64,000 bases of DNA from Sulfidibacterium sp964549335 (GCA_964549335.1 CAZJUQ010000017.1:62001-126000), one strand, 5' to 3'; shown: positions 44,318-53,432, counted from the first letter of the stretch. Numbers and translations are program-made. Notes: generated by a model not told the origin, from the letters alone.

Positions 44318-45124
44318 TTATTTAAACGGCGAATCGGGTTCTTTCGCCATGTGGTTGTAAACCAACTTATCCATAAACGCAGGGAAAAATTTTGAGATAA
44401 AAGCCGTGATTTTTCCTTCTGCAGTAAGTATAATGCTTCTTTTTCGTTTTTTCACCGCTTTATATACGTGGTTTGCCACCTCTTCGGCAGACATCATTTT
44501 TGTTTCGTCGCGTGGCGATTCCCCTTGTTGAGAACCGTTTGCCGTAAGAGCTGTATTGCGAATGTTGGAAGCGGTAAATCCGGGATAGACCATTAAAACG
44601 TGAACGCCTGTTTTTAAGTTTTCCACACGTAATGTTTCCATAAAACCACGCAATGCGAACTTGGAGGAGGAGTATCCCGATCGTGCCGGCAATCCCGTGA
44701 GCCCTGCTATTGAACTTATTGCCACTATGCTTCCTTTGCTTTTAAGAATGTACGGAAAGGCATGTTTGGTGGAATAGACCGCCCCCCAAAAATTAACATC
44801 CATAAGGGTTTTTAAGACGTTAAGTTCCAAATCCTTAAACAGGGCTCTCATGGATATTCCCGCATTATTGATGAGCACATCCACACCTCCGAATCTGACA
44901 ACGGTGCTTAGAACCATTCCTTTGCAGTCGTTTTCGTCTTTTACGTCGGCAATGCAATATGCTGCTTCGCCTCCTTTTTCCTTAATATCGTCAACTATCC
45001 GCTTCAGCTTTTCGCCGTTGCGTGCTGCAAGCATTACCCTGCTGCCTTCTTTTGCAAATTTGTAAGCCAACGCTTTGCCTATTCCCGAACTCGCACCTGT
45101 GATTAATACAACCTTACCTTGCAT
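44318..45124 (-). CDS. Short-chain dehydrogenase/reductase
   Basis: 268 residues from ATG 45124 (MQGKVVLITGASSGIG); a TTG 12 codons upstream is open but adds a non-family tail. The NAD(P)-binding motif TGASSGIG is at 9-16, NNAG at 86-89, and the catalytic residues are Ser138, Tyr151 and Lys155 (YSSSK). Arg36 after the second strand (AARNGEKL) suggests preference for NADP. The C-terminal extension (TAEGKITAFISKFFPAFMDK) fits the DHRS7B-like class of SDRs. Substrate unknown. It diverges from the aconitase-family gene. Confidence 0.92.
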   Translation of the reverse strand: MQGKVVLITGASSGIGKALAYKFAKEGSRVMLAARNGEKLKRIVDDIKEKGGEAAYCIADVKDENDCKGMVLSTVVRFGGVDVLINNAGISMRALFKDLELNVLKTLMDVNFWGAVYSTKHAFPYILKSKGSIVAISSIAGLTGLPARSGYSSSKFALRGFMETLRVENLKTGVHVLMVYPGFTASNIRNTALTANGSQQGESPRDETKMMSAEEVANHVYKAVKKRKRSIILTAEGKITAFISKFFPAFMDKLVYNHMAKEPDSPFK

Positions 45125-45177
45125 TTTTTCCTTTGTGAAATTTGCTACAATTATAAACAAAAAGAACTTATCATTAA

Positions 45178-45206
45178 TTGTTTTTTTGCAATTTAATTTA
45201 CTTTTG
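45178..45206 (+). promoter_or_regulatory. Candidate promoter for the aconitase-family gene
   Basis: TTG at 45178-45180, an 18-base spacer and TACTTTTG at 45199-45206 match the Bacteroidota consensus, 26 bases before the ATG at 45232. Confidence 0.55.
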
Positions 45207-45231
45207 CCGGTAAATAGAAAATTTTAAACAC

Positions 45232-47040
45232 ATGAATATTATAGAGAAGATTATAGCGGCACATTCCGGAAAAGATACCGTAAAACCGGGAGATATTGTG
45301 GATATAAGTATTGATGCGCGTGTGGCGCGCGATTTCGGCGGACCCAATGTTGTGAAAAATATTGAAAAATACGGTTTGACCATCGACGACGTGAGCAAAA
45401 CCTTTTTCACTTTTGATACAAATCCCACCGGCAGCGATCAAAAATATGCCGCAAACCAGCAGTTTATAAGGATATTTGCCAGAAAACACGGCATTAAAAT
45501 TTTTGATATTGACAACGGGATAGGTACCCATACATTAATCAATAACGGTTTGGCATGGCCGGGTTCCACCGCCGTTACTACCGACTCGCATGCCAATATC
45601 CTCGGTGCAATAGGCGCTTTCGGACAAGGAATGGGCGACAAAGATATTGCCGCCGCATTTCATAAAGGTAAAGTGTGGTTTAAAGTGCCGAAAAGCGTTA
45701 AAATAACCTTAACGGGAGAGTTGCCATCTAATGTTACCGCCAAAGATATTGTTCTGAACCTGCTACATAAATTCGGTGCAAATTCGTTACTCGGTTATTC
45801 TGTCGAATTTTACGGTGAAGCCGTAGATAAATTGACACTTGACCAACGTATTACCATTGCCTCAATGGGAACCGAGATGGGGGTTATTATTCTGCTTTTT
45901 CCGCCCAACGACGAAATAATGGAATTTTGCAGACAAAAAACAGGAAGGGATTTGGAAAAGATAGAAGCCGATGCCGATGCCGTTTACGATAAAGAGTTTA
46001 CAATTGATGTAAGTTCTTTTGTGCCAATGGTGAGTCTTCCGGGAAAACCTCATGACACCGTTGATATTAACAAGGAAAAACATATTAAAATCGATTCGGC
46101 ATTTGTGGGTAGTTGTACAAACGGACGTATAGAAGATATGCGTAGCGTAGCCAAAGTGCTTAAAGGGAGAAAGGTTGCTCCGGGTGTGGTACTTAAAATT
46201 GTCCCCTCTACCGACGATGTGTGGCGAAAGTGTCTCGATGAGGGATTGTTGAAAATATTTAAGGATGCGGGAGCTTTGGTGTCGAATGCAGGATGTGCAG
46301 GATGTGCCGCAGGTCAAGTAGGACAAAACGGACCGGGGGAGATAACAATAAGCACGGGAAACCGTAACTTCCCTGGAAAACAGGGTAAAGGTTCGGTATT
46401 TCTTGCGTCGCCGGCTTCGGTGGCCGCTTCGGCAGTGGCAGGATACATAACTACGGAAGATGATATTCCTGAAGTGCCTGCTACTTTCGACGAAGTTGAA
46501 CATGCCCGTAAACTCGAAAAAGCGGCAAAAGAGTACAAAAAGCAACATCATGAAATGCCGGTAACCGTGGAAGGACGCGTTTGGTTGGTGCCCATAGACG
46601 ATATAGATACCGATATGATTTTTCACAACCGCTATTTGCAAATAACCGACCCGCAAGAGATGGGACAATATATTTTTGATAACCTGAAAGGTTTTGAAGA
46701 TTTTGCCAAAAAGGTTAAACGGGGCGATATCGTCGTTACGGGAAAAAATTTCGGGGCGGGAAGTTCGCGCCAGCAAGCCGTTGACGGTTTTAAAACCCTC
46801 GGTGTTTCGGCAATATTGGCGCAATCGTTCGGCGCTATTTACGAACGTAATGCCATAAATGCCGCCATGCCCGTTCTTACCTACCAAACACTCGAAGGCA
46901 TCGACCTGAAAAACGGCGATGTTATCAGCGTTAATTTTAAAACGGGCGAAGTGGTAAACAAACGTAATAACCTGATGGCTAAAGTAAATCCCTTTTCGGA
47001 GGTGCAAATGGAGATTTACCAGAACGGCGGTCTCTTTTAA
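45232..47040 (+). CDS. Aconitase/isopropylmalate dehydratase family hydro-lyase, fused large and small domains
   Basis: 602 residues, much shorter than AcnA/AcnB (~850-900). Residues about 1-425 correspond to the LeuC-like large subunit: SDQKYAANQQFIRIFARKHG, DSHANILGAIGAFGQGMGDK, and the 4Fe-4S ligands Cys295 (VGSCTNGRIEDM), Cys355 and Cys358 (AGCAGCAAG). Residues about 440-602 correspond to the LeuD-like swivelling domain, with DDIDTDMIFHNRYLQI and the substrate loop GKNFGAGSSRQQAVDG. The substrate could be citrate, homocitrate, 2-methylcitrate or isopropylmalate. No leu genes or citrate-cycle genes lie beside it. A TCA-cycle aconitase role is plausible in Bacteroidota but unproven. Confidence 0.88.
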   Translation: MNIIEKIIAAHSGKDTVKPGDIVDISIDARVARDFGGPNVVKNIEKYGLTIDDVSKTFFTFDTNPTGSDQKYAANQQFIRIFARKHGIKIFDIDNGIGTHTLINNGLAWPGSTAVTTDSHANILGAIGAFGQGMGDKDIAAAFHKGKVWFKVPKSVKITLTGELPSNVTAKDIVLNLLHKFGANSLLGYSVEFYGEAVDKLTLDQRITIASMGTEMGVIILLFPPNDEIMEFCRQKTGRDLEKIEADADAVYDKEFTIDVSSFVPMVSLPGKPHDTVDINKEKHIKIDSAFVGSCTNGRIEDMRSVAKVLKGRKVAPGVVLKIVPSTDDVWRKCLDEGLLKIFKDAGALVSNAGCAGCAAGQVGQNGPGEITISTGNRNFPGKQGKGSVFLASPASVAASAVAGYITTEDDIPEVPATFDEVEHARKLEKAAKEYKKQHHEMPVTVEGRVWLVPIDDIDTDMIFHNRYLQITDPQEMGQYIFDNLKGFEDFAKKVKRGDIVVTGKNFGAGSSRQQAVDGFKTLGVSAILAQSFGAIYERNAINAAMPVLTYQTLEGIDLKNGDVISVNFKTGEVVNKRNNLMAKVNPFSEVQMEIYQNGGLF

Positions 47041-47084
47041 CAAAGGAAAGAGAAGGTTAACAGTATTAAAAAAAGTTATAAATC

Positions 47085-47351
47085 ATGAAACCCGAAATTA
47101 CAAAAGAGATATTAATCGAAGAGCTGGTTAATAATTACCGTTTTTCGGTAAAATACCTGATGCAACAGGGAATACGCTGTATAATGTGCGGCGAACCCAT
47201 TTGGGGTACACTCGAAGAGGCGGCAAAAGAGAAAGATTTTACGGATGAGGATATTCAGCGTTTTGTTGACGAAATGAAAGAGTTGGCAAAAAATGAAAAT
47301 GACGGCGGGGAGGAAAACGGACAAAAAGTCGAAGTGAAAAAAATCAATTGA
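47085..47351 (+). CDS. DUF1858-containing small protein
   Basis: 88 residues. ITKEILIEELVNNYRFSVKY followed by LMQQGIRCIMCGEPIWGTLEEAA is the DUF1858 pattern, a small helical module with a CxxC (CIMC) often fused to or encoded beside iron-sulfur or redox enzymes. The acidic C-terminal tail is variable. It follows the aconitase-family gene by 44 bases on the same strand, so cotranscription and a link to that Fe-S enzyme are plausible. The last 8 bases overlap the convergent birA. Confidence 0.82.
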   Translation: MKPEITKEILIEELVNNYRFSVKYLMQQGIRCIMCGEPIWGTLEEAAKEKDFTDEDIQRFVDEMKELAKNENDGGEENGQKVEVKKIN

Positions 47352-48075
47352 TAAAAGTAACCTCTTTAAAGTTGAATATCCTTTCTTTGCCGTAAATATC
47401 TTCCGTAACAAGTTGTCCGTATTGGGTTATGCCGGTGATTTTGGCCGTAAATGTTTTTTCGCCGCTTTTGTACCCGGCAAAAATGTTGTAACGGTACAGG
47501 TGTTTAAGGTATTCGGCATTTATCTCTTTTTGGTTGTCAATGCTTAAACGGTATATTTCGTCGAAATTTTTTAATATGGCATGTAAAAGTTTATCCCTGT
47601 CGCTGGTTTTATTAATTATATTAATAATGGAAACCGGATTTGGAATCTCCCGTGGAAACTTCCTTTGGTTTACGTTTATTCCAACGCCTATTACCGAAAA
47701 GGCTATTGTATTAAGACTTATGGTGTTTTGAATAAGAATACCGCCTATCTTTTTGTCGCCGGCATAAATGTCGTTAGGCCATTTTATTTTTAAGTCGTCG
47801 ATAATGTTTTTCAAAGAATAAACAATGGCGAGCGAAATTATTTGGGTTATTAAAAACTGTTTTGACGGTTCGATATTTTCTGGTGAAATTATCATGGAAA
47901 ACAGAATATTTTTACCCTTTTTGCTTACCCAAATGTTGTTGCCCGAGCCTTTGCCCGAAGTTTGATAATCGGTCGATAAAACCAATCCGCTTCCTGCTTT
48001 TCCCTCCTTAATCATCTGCATTGCCAATGTGTTGGTTGATGTCACCTCTTTATATTTTAACACCTTGTATTTCAT
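47344..48075 (-). CDS. birA: Biotin--[acetyl-CoA-carboxylase] ligase
   Basis: 243 residues, the monofunctional form without the N-terminal helix-turn-helix. The biotin/AMP loop is GKGSGNNIW (41-49), a variant of GRGRxGxxW common in this phylum, and KWPNDIYAGDKKIGGILIQN holds the lysine that contacts biotinyl-AMP. VIGVGINVNQ follows. It attaches biotin to carboxyl carrier proteins in the cytoplasm. It diverges from rsfS, and its 3' end overlaps the DUF1858 gene by 8 bases. Confidence 0.95.
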   Translation of the reverse strand: MKYKVLKYKEVTSTNTLAMQMIKEGKAGSGLVLSTDYQTSGKGSGNNIWVSKKGKNILFSMIISPENIEPSKQFLITQIISLAIVYSLKNIIDDLKIKWPNDIYAGDKKIGGILIQNTISLNTIAFSVIGVGINVNQRKFPREIPNPVSIINIINKTSDRDKLLHAILKNFDEIYRLSIDNQKEINAEYLKHLYRYNIFAGYKSGEKTFTAKITGITQYGQLVTEDIYGKERIFNFKEVTFIN

Positions 48076-48089
48076 GCCTTAACTTTTTG

Positions 48090-48097
48090 CAAAGATA
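48090..48097 (-). promoter_or_regulatory. Candidate -7 box for birA
   Basis: The plus strand reads CAAAGATA, TATCTTTG on the minus strand, matching TAnnTTTG only 14 bases before the start. No clear -33. Confidence 0.45.
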
Positions 48098-48146
48098 ACT
48101 TTTACCTTATAATCATAAAAAACTTAGAAGGTACAGAGTTATTATT

Positions 48147-48154
48147 TATTTTTG
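48147..48154 (+). promoter_or_regulatory. Candidate -7 box for the rsfS-ftsH-LUD operon
   Basis: TATTTTTG matches TAnnTTTG, 18 bases before the chosen ATG at 48173. It covers the in-frame TTG at 48152, arguing that the TTG is not the start. Confidence 0.5.
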
Positions 48155-48172
48155 CAAATTAAATTTTTTTAT

Positions 48173-48538
48173 ATGGGTAAGAAGCTGATAAATGATAATG
48201 CGGACTTTGTAAGCGAGCAAGTGATTGACGCCATGCAAGAAAAAAAGGCGAAAAAAATCACAAAATTGGACATGAGAAAATTACCGAATGCTGTCAGCAA
48301 ATATTTCATCATTTGTCATGCAACTTCCAAGATACAGGCAGGAGCGATATACGACAATATACTCGAAAAGGTAAAAGAAAATTGCGGTGTCAATCCATAT
48401 AACAAAGAGGGTTATCAAAATGCGGAATGGATTTTGATTGACTATGTTGATGTGGTGGTTCATGTATTTCTCGAAGAGACAAGGGAGTTTTACAAACTTG
48501 AACAGCTTTGGGGCGACGCAATAATTACCGTGTATTAA
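48173..48538 (+). CDS. rsfS: Ribosomal silencing factor RsfS
   Basis: 121 residues from ATG 48173. KLDMRKLPNAVSKYFIICHA followed by TSKIQAGAIYDNI and then AEWILIDYVDVVVHVFLEET is the DUF143/RsfS signature; REFYKLEQLWGDA closes it. RsfS binds ribosomal protein L14 and blocks subunit joining in poor growth conditions. It leads an operon with ftsH (39 bases away) and the LUD protein, an order often seen in Bacteroidota. Confidence 0.95.
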   Translation: MGKKLINDNADFVSEQVIDAMQEKKAKKITKLDMRKLPNAVSKYFIICHATSKIQAGAIYDNILEKVKENCGVNPYNKEGYQNAEWILIDYVDVVVHVFLEETREFYKLEQLWGDAIITVY

Positions 48539-48577
48539 CGATATAAAAAACATATCACTAAAATTAAGCAAGACAGA

Positions 48578-50719
48578 ATGGCAGAACAAAATAAATTCAA
48601 AGAACAAAAGGGTCAAAACAGGGGAAAAGGAACATCACCGAAAAATCAAAAAATAAATCCTTTTGAAAATTTGCCCGGAACGGGAGGAAAAAAACCGAAA
48701 TTCAGCTTTTATTGGATATACGGGCTTTTGGCGATACTTTTTATAGGCATTCAAATTTTCAGCACCGGTACCGAACCGAAGAAAACCGACTGGAGAGAGT
48801 TGAAGCAGATGCTGTCGAACGGCGACGTGGATAAAATAATACTTGTAAACAAAGAGATAGCCGAAATCTACATTAAGCCCGACAGGTTGAAAAAAGAGAA
48901 GTATAAAGATGTGGCCAACAAATCGAATTTTGCACAAAATACTCCCCAATTCATATACAACGTTGCATCACCCGACATTTTTATAAAAGAGGTTCAAGAG
49001 GCGCAAAAGAATATTGAAAATCCCGCCTATGTTGATGCCGAAACACGACACGATTGGGGCAGCGAGATATTGGGCTGGATATTGCCCTTTGTTATTCTGA
49101 TAGCCATCTGGTTTTTTATAATGAGAATGATGAGCAAAGGAGGCGGTGCGGGAGGCCAGATTTTTAACATAGGCAAATCGAAAGCTCAGGTTTACGACAA
49201 AAAGACAAGTATTAACATTACTTTCAAAGATGTTGCGGGTTTGGAAGAGGCAAAGGTAGAGGTTATGGAGGTGGTCGATTTCTTGAAAAACCCGGATAAA
49301 TATACCAAACTCGGAGGTAAAATTCCAAAAGGTGTTTTGCTGATAGGCCCTCCTGGAACGGGAAAAACCTTGCTGGCAAAATCGGTTGCCGGTGAAGCTC
49401 ATGTGCCTTTCTTCTCGTTGTCGGGTTCCGATTTTGTGGAGATGTTTGTGGGCGTGGGAGCTTCCCGTGTACGCGATCTTTTCAAAACCGCAAAAGAGAA
49501 ATCGCCCAGTATAATATTTATCGACGAAATAGATGCCATTGGCAGAGCGCGCGGCAAAAATCCGATGACAGGTGCAAACGACGAGAGGGAAAATACCCTT
49601 AACCAGCTTCTTACCGAAATGGACGGGTTTACTCCCAACTCGGGGGTGATAGTTATTGGTGCCACCAACCGTGCCGATATTTTGGACAAAGCCCTGTTGC
49701 GGGCAGGACGTTTTGACAGGCAAATTTTTGTGGAACTACCCGATTTGGCCGAGCGTAAAGATATTTTTAAAGTCCATATGCGGCCTCTGAAACTTAACAA
49801 AAACGTCGATATAGATTTTCTTGCAAAACAGACCCCGGGATTTTCGGGTGCCGATATAGCCAATGTGTGTAACGAAGCAGCTCTCATTGCCGCACGTAAA
49901 AGCCATAAAACCATCAACCGTCAGGATTTTATGGATGCCATTGACAGAATAATAGGTGGTTTGGAAAAGAAAAACAAGATAATATCACCGAGGGAAAAAG
50001 AGGTTGTCGCCCACCACGAAGCAGGTCATGCCACGGTAAGCTGGTTGCTGGAACATGCCAACCCTTTGGTTAAGGTAACTATTGTGCCCCGCGGAAAGTC
50101 GCTTGGTGCAGCCTGGTACCTGCCCGAAGAGAGACAAATTACCACTTTTAATCAAATGTTCGACGAAATGTGTGCCGCCCTTGGCGGAAGAGCTGCCGAA
50201 GAGGTTATTTTCGGAGAAATTAGTACCGGAGCCCTCAACGATTTGGAACGCGTCACAAAACAGGCTTATGCTATGGTGGCTTATTACGGACTGAGTGATA
50301 AAATAGGTAACCTGAGTTTTTATGATTCGTCGGGACAACAGGAGTTTACTTTCGGTAAACCCTTTAGCGAAAAAACCAATGAAATTATTGACGCGGAAAT
50401 AAGCAAAATAGTGGAAAAAGCTTATGCCAGAGCCAAAAAGATTCTTACCGAAAACAAAGAGGGACTGAAAAAACTTGCCGCAAAACTCCTCGAAAAAGAG
50501 GTTATCTTCAGCGACGACTTGGAACAGATATTCGGTAAACGCCCTTGGGGCGAACCCCTGAGTATTCTTAAACATTTGGAAGAGACTAAAAAAAGAGGAA
50601 AAACAAAGAAAAGTACTGCTGAAAAACCGGAAAGTAAAACCAAATCAGGGAAGGTAACCGGAACAGAACCGGACAAAAAGGAAAATCCGGAAGAAAAAAA
50701 CGAGAATATTAACAGCTGA
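48578..50719 (+). CDS. ftsH: ATP-dependent zinc metalloprotease FtsH
   Basis: 713 residues. Two membrane helices (about 43-62, FYWIYGLLAILFIGIQIFST, and about 166-186, ILGWILPFVILIAIWFFIMR) flank a periplasmic domain. The AAA+ module has Walker A GPPGTGKT (257-264), Walker B IIFIDEIDAIGRARG and the second region of homology NRADILDKALLRAGRFDRQI. The zinc site HEAGH is at 480-484. The C-terminal tail is lysine-rich and disordered (TKKSTAEKPESKTKSGKVTG). It degrades misfolded membrane proteins and some short-lived cytoplasmic ones. Second gene of the rsfS operon. Confidence 0.97.
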   Translation: MAEQNKFKEQKGQNRGKGTSPKNQKINPFENLPGTGGKKPKFSFYWIYGLLAILFIGIQIFSTGTEPKKTDWRELKQMLSNGDVDKIILVNKEIAEIYIKPDRLKKEKYKDVANKSNFAQNTPQFIYNVASPDIFIKEVQEAQKNIENPAYVDAETRHDWGSEILGWILPFVILIAIWFFIMRMMSKGGGAGGQIFNIGKSKAQVYDKKTSINITFKDVAGLEEAKVEVMEVVDFLKNPDKYTKLGGKIPKGVLLIGPPGTGKTLLAKSVAGEAHVPFFSLSGSDFVEMFVGVGASRVRDLFKTAKEKSPSIIFIDEIDAIGRARGKNPMTGANDERENTLNQLLTEMDGFTPNSGVIVIGATNRADILDKALLRAGRFDRQIFVELPDLAERKDIFKVHMRPLKLNKNVDIDFLAKQTPGFSGADIANVCNEAALIAARKSHKTINRQDFMDAIDRIIGGLEKKNKIISPREKEVVAHHEAGHATVSWLLEHANPLVKVTIVPRGKSLGAAWYLPEERQITTFNQMFDEMCAALGGRAAEEVIFGEISTGALNDLERVTKQAYAMVAYYGLSDKIGNLSFYDSSGQQEFTFGKPFSEKTNEIIDAEISKIVEKAYARAKKILTENKEGLKKLAAKLLEKEVIFSDDLEQIFGKRPWGEPLSILKHLEETKKRGKTKKSTAEKPESKTKSGKVTGTEPDKKENPEEKNENINS

Positions 50720-50724
50720 TAATC

Positions 50725-51363
50725 ATGGAGCGTATAACCACCAAAGAGAAAATTTTAAGAAACATAAGAGGTGCCCTTTTGTCGAAACGCGAAAATCCTT
50801 TTCACGATATCGATTTCTCAAGTTCGGTTTACAATGATTTTGATGAGGACAAAGAGGTGGTTTTTGCGCAACAGTTTATCGATAAAGGGGGCAACTTTAT
50901 ATATTGCGAAAACGAAAAGGCCTTTGTCGAAAATTTAAAAACCCTTCAACGTGTTAAGCAATGGGGAAATATCTTTGCCGTTGACGAAAAATTGACATCC
51001 CTGCTTGATAACGAAGGCTTTGAATATGATTCCGGTACAAATAATTTTAAAAATGTCAGAACGGGCATAACAAGATGTGAGTTTCTGATAGCTCGTTTCG
51101 GCAGTATTCTTGTTTCCTCTGCACTTTCGTCGGGAAGACGTATGTTCGGTTATCCCGAAATACACCTCGTTATGGCATATACCGGACAAGTAGTCCCCGA
51201 AATAAAGGATGCCCTGAAACTGATGCGTAAAAAATATGACGGCAATTTACCCTCGCAAATAACAATGATTACCGGCCCGAGCCGTACTGCCGACATCGAA
51301 AAAACACTTGTTATGGGTGCGCACGGCCCCAGGGAATTGTACCTTTTTCTTATTGACGAATAA
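50725..51363 (+). CDS. LUD-domain protein (LutC/YkgG-like)
   Basis: 212 residues. TTKEKILRNIRGALLSKREN at the start and SILVSSALSSGRRMFGYPEI, MITGPSRTADIEKTLVMGAH and GPRELYLFLIDE near the end are typical of the LUD domain, related to the LutC subunit of lactate utilization. No lutA or lutB is near. It starts 5 bases after ftsH stops and so is probably cotranscribed with it. Stand-alone LUD proteins after ftsH recur in this phylum, with no known function I can name. Confidence 0.88.
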   Translation: MERITTKEKILRNIRGALLSKRENPFHDIDFSSSVYNDFDEDKEVVFAQQFIDKGGNFIYCENEKAFVENLKTLQRVKQWGNIFAVDEKLTSLLDNEGFEYDSGTNNFKNVRTGITRCEFLIARFGSILVSSALSSGRRMFGYPEIHLVMAYTGQVVPEIKDALKLMRKKYDGNLPSQITMITGPSRTADIEKTLVMGAHGPRELYLFLIDE

Positions 51364-51383
51364 AAGATATTCGGTATTTTGTT

Positions 51384-51430
51384 TTTTACACGGGATTAAT
51401 AATTGCCGCATAAATAGATGCCGTGTAAAA
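51384..51430. repeat. Inverted repeat between LUD gene and dnaX
   Basis: TTTTACACGG (51384-51393) is complementary to CCGTGTAAAA (51421-51430), with a 27-base spacer. It lies between two convergent genes and may form a hairpin at the transcript ends. The T and A runs are inside the stem, so it is not a standard terminator. Confidence 0.5.
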
Positions 51431-51431
51431 C

Positions 51432-53201
51432 CTAAAATTCCAGTTCCAGCCTGAATTTCTCTTTAAATTCGTTTAGCTTGGGAAACTGTTTTTGCAACTC
51501 TTCGAAACGTTCCCTGTCGGTATATGCCTCTTTTAGGTCTTTCTTTTTGGCAACCAGGGGTTTGAGTTTTATTTGGTTGTTGTTTAGCTCTTTAATAAGA
51601 AAGTTTTTAAGGATGGAAACGTTCAGTACGTCGGCCGAAATTATAATGTTGGGTACTTTGTACGAAATAACATTATCGCCTTCGAGTTTTGGTTCGGCTT
51701 TGGCTATTGTATTAGTAAAATTGGGCGATTTCTTTTTGTATGCCTCCACAAAGTTGTTCCATGCCTTTTCAAGCTGTTCTTGTGTAAAGGGATTGTCAAT
51801 CACTTCAGCATTTTCGCCCGACTCTTTTTTCTCTTTACTTCTTTTAATGGCTTCTATCTCCGATTTTATGGAGATATTCCGTATCGGGCGGTTTTTTACG
51901 GTTTGATTCTGGGACGTTTTTTTGGAAACAGTATTTAAAACAACTTTTTTTCCCTCTTCTGTTCCGGTATGTGCATCCTCGGGTTGGTTGTTTTGTTCTT
52001 TGTGATGCTGTTGTGCAGCAGCGGCTTTGTCAGGAGGGGAACTTTTTTTGTATCCGGTTACACTTTCTTTAACTTGGCCGTTTTCAGTTTTTGATGAATT
52101 GCTTTCAACACCTATGGACGAAATAAGTTGAGTTAAGGCAATTTCAACATGCAGCCGTTTGTTATTGCTGTTTTTGTAACTCAAATCGTATTTGTTGCAA
52201 ATTTCCAGTGCCTTAAACAGAAATCCGGTGGAAATTTGTGCTGCTTGGTCACTGTAACGATGAATAACCGAAGGGCTTTTTTGCAAAAGGGGAAGGGTGT
52301 TTTTGTTTGAAACAACAAGCAAGTTTCTGAAATGTTCGGTCAAACCGGTTAAAAATTGTTGTCCGTCGAACCCCCGTTCGTTAATTTCGTTATAAATCAA
52401 AAGTGCTTCGGAGATATCGCGCTTTATTACGGATGCGGTAATTCTGAAATAAAAATCGTGGTCGAGAATATTCAGATTTTCTATTACATCTTGAAAAGTT
52501 ATTTTATTTCCGCTGTAGCTTACTATTTGGTCAAAAGTTGAAAGCGCATCCCTGAGAGCACCGTCCGATTTTTCGGCAATAATATGCAGAGCCTCTTTGT
52601 CGGCTTCTATATTTTCGCTTTTGGCAATATATTCCAGGTGTTTGGCAATGTCATTTACCCCTATCCGTTTAAAATCGAATATTTGACACCTTGATAATAT
52701 GGTTGGAATAATTTTATGTTTTTCGGTGGTTGCCAAAATAAATTTCGCGTAGGAGGGGGGTTCTTCAAGGGTTTTTAAAAAGGCATTGAAAGCCGCCGTA
52801 CTCAGCATGTGAACCTCGTCGATGATATATACTTTATAATTTCCTGCTTGCGGCGGAATTCTTACCTGATCCACCAAAGCCCGGATATCTTCAACCGAGT
52901 TGTTTGATGCGGCATCAAGTTCGTGAATGTTGAAAGAGGCGTTGTTGTTAAATGCATTGCACGATTCGCAATTGTTGCACGGTTCGCCGTCGGCGGTGGG
53001 ATTCAAACAGTTTATGGTTTTTGCCAAAATGCGGGCACAGGTGGTTTTGCCGACACCCCGCGGTCCGGTAAACAGAAACGCCTGAGCAATATGCCCGTTT
53101 ATTATGGCGCTTTTTAGTGTGGAAGTAATAGATTCTTGTCCTACAACCTGTGCAAATGTTGACGGTCTGTATTTTCGTGCCGATACTATGTAGTTTTCCA
53201 T
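51432..53201 (-). CDS. dnaX: DNA polymerase III subunit gamma/tau
   Basis: 589 residues. ARKYRPSTFAQVVGQESI opens the AAA+ clamp-loader module; Walker A is GPRGVGKT (46-53). Four zinc cysteines are at 65, 75, 78 and 81, Walker B is YIIDEVHMLS, and sensor 1 is FILATTEKHKIIPTILSRCQ. The collar domain follows to about residue 365. The region about 370-470 is low complexity (SPPDKAAAAQQHHKEQNNQP), then a C-terminal helical domain IV/V-like part ends in FRLELEF. It loads sliding clamps with HolA and HolB. No recR or YbaB gene is adjacent. No frameshift slippery site was recognised. Confidence 0.96.
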   Translation of the reverse strand: MENYIVSARKYRPSTFAQVVGQESITSTLKSAIINGHIAQAFLFTGPRGVGKTTCARILAKTINCLNPTADGEPCNNCESCNAFNNNASFNIHELDAASNNSVEDIRALVDQVRIPPQAGNYKVYIIDEVHMLSTAAFNAFLKTLEEPPSYAKFILATTEKHKIIPTILSRCQIFDFKRIGVNDIAKHLEYIAKSENIEADKEALHIIAEKSDGALRDALSTFDQIVSYSGNKITFQDVIENLNILDHDFYFRITASVIKRDISEALLIYNEINERGFDGQQFLTGLTEHFRNLLVVSNKNTLPLLQKSPSVIHRYSDQAAQISTGFLFKALEICNKYDLSYKNSNNKRLHVEIALTQLISSIGVESNSSKTENGQVKESVTGYKKSSPPDKAAAAQQHHKEQNNQPEDAHTGTEEGKKVVLNTVSKKTSQNQTVKNRPIRNISIKSEIEAIKRSKEKKESGENAEVIDNPFTQEQLEKAWNNFVEAYKKKSPNFTNTIAKAEPKLEGDNVISYKVPNIIISADVLNVSILKNFLIKELNNNQIKLKPLVAKKKDLKEAYTDRERFEELQKQFPKLNEFKEKFRLELEF

Positions 53202-53223
53202 CTCATACCTGTTTTTAAGATTT

Positions 53224-53231
53224 CAAAAATA
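53224..53231 (-). promoter_or_regulatory. Candidate -7 box for dnaX
   Basis: The plus strand reads CAAAAATA, TATTTTTG on the minus strand, matching TAnnTTTG 22 bases before the dnaX start. No clear -33. Confidence 0.45.
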
Positions 53232-53432
53232 TAAATTCTAATGATGAAATTACACTTAACCGGAGGTAAGATATTCACATATTTTATTACCGGGTTTTTT
53301 GTTGTGAAGAAAAACTTTGTAATAAAATCAAAAAAAAACAGGGTGCCACTGCAATATAAAATCGCCTGTTGTTTATTTGTTTGGTATCCAGTGCACTGCT
53401 ATTGCTTTGGTGCGCTTTCCCCAACAAAAAAA

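Noticed and set aside
48152..48172. TTG as start of rsfS
   Set aside because: It overlaps the TATTTTTG promoter box; ATG 48173 matches the family start.
51432..53201. Programmed frameshift producing gamma from dnaX
   Set aside because: No A6-7/G slippery heptamer with a following hairpin was seen at the domain boundary; only one full-length product is supported.
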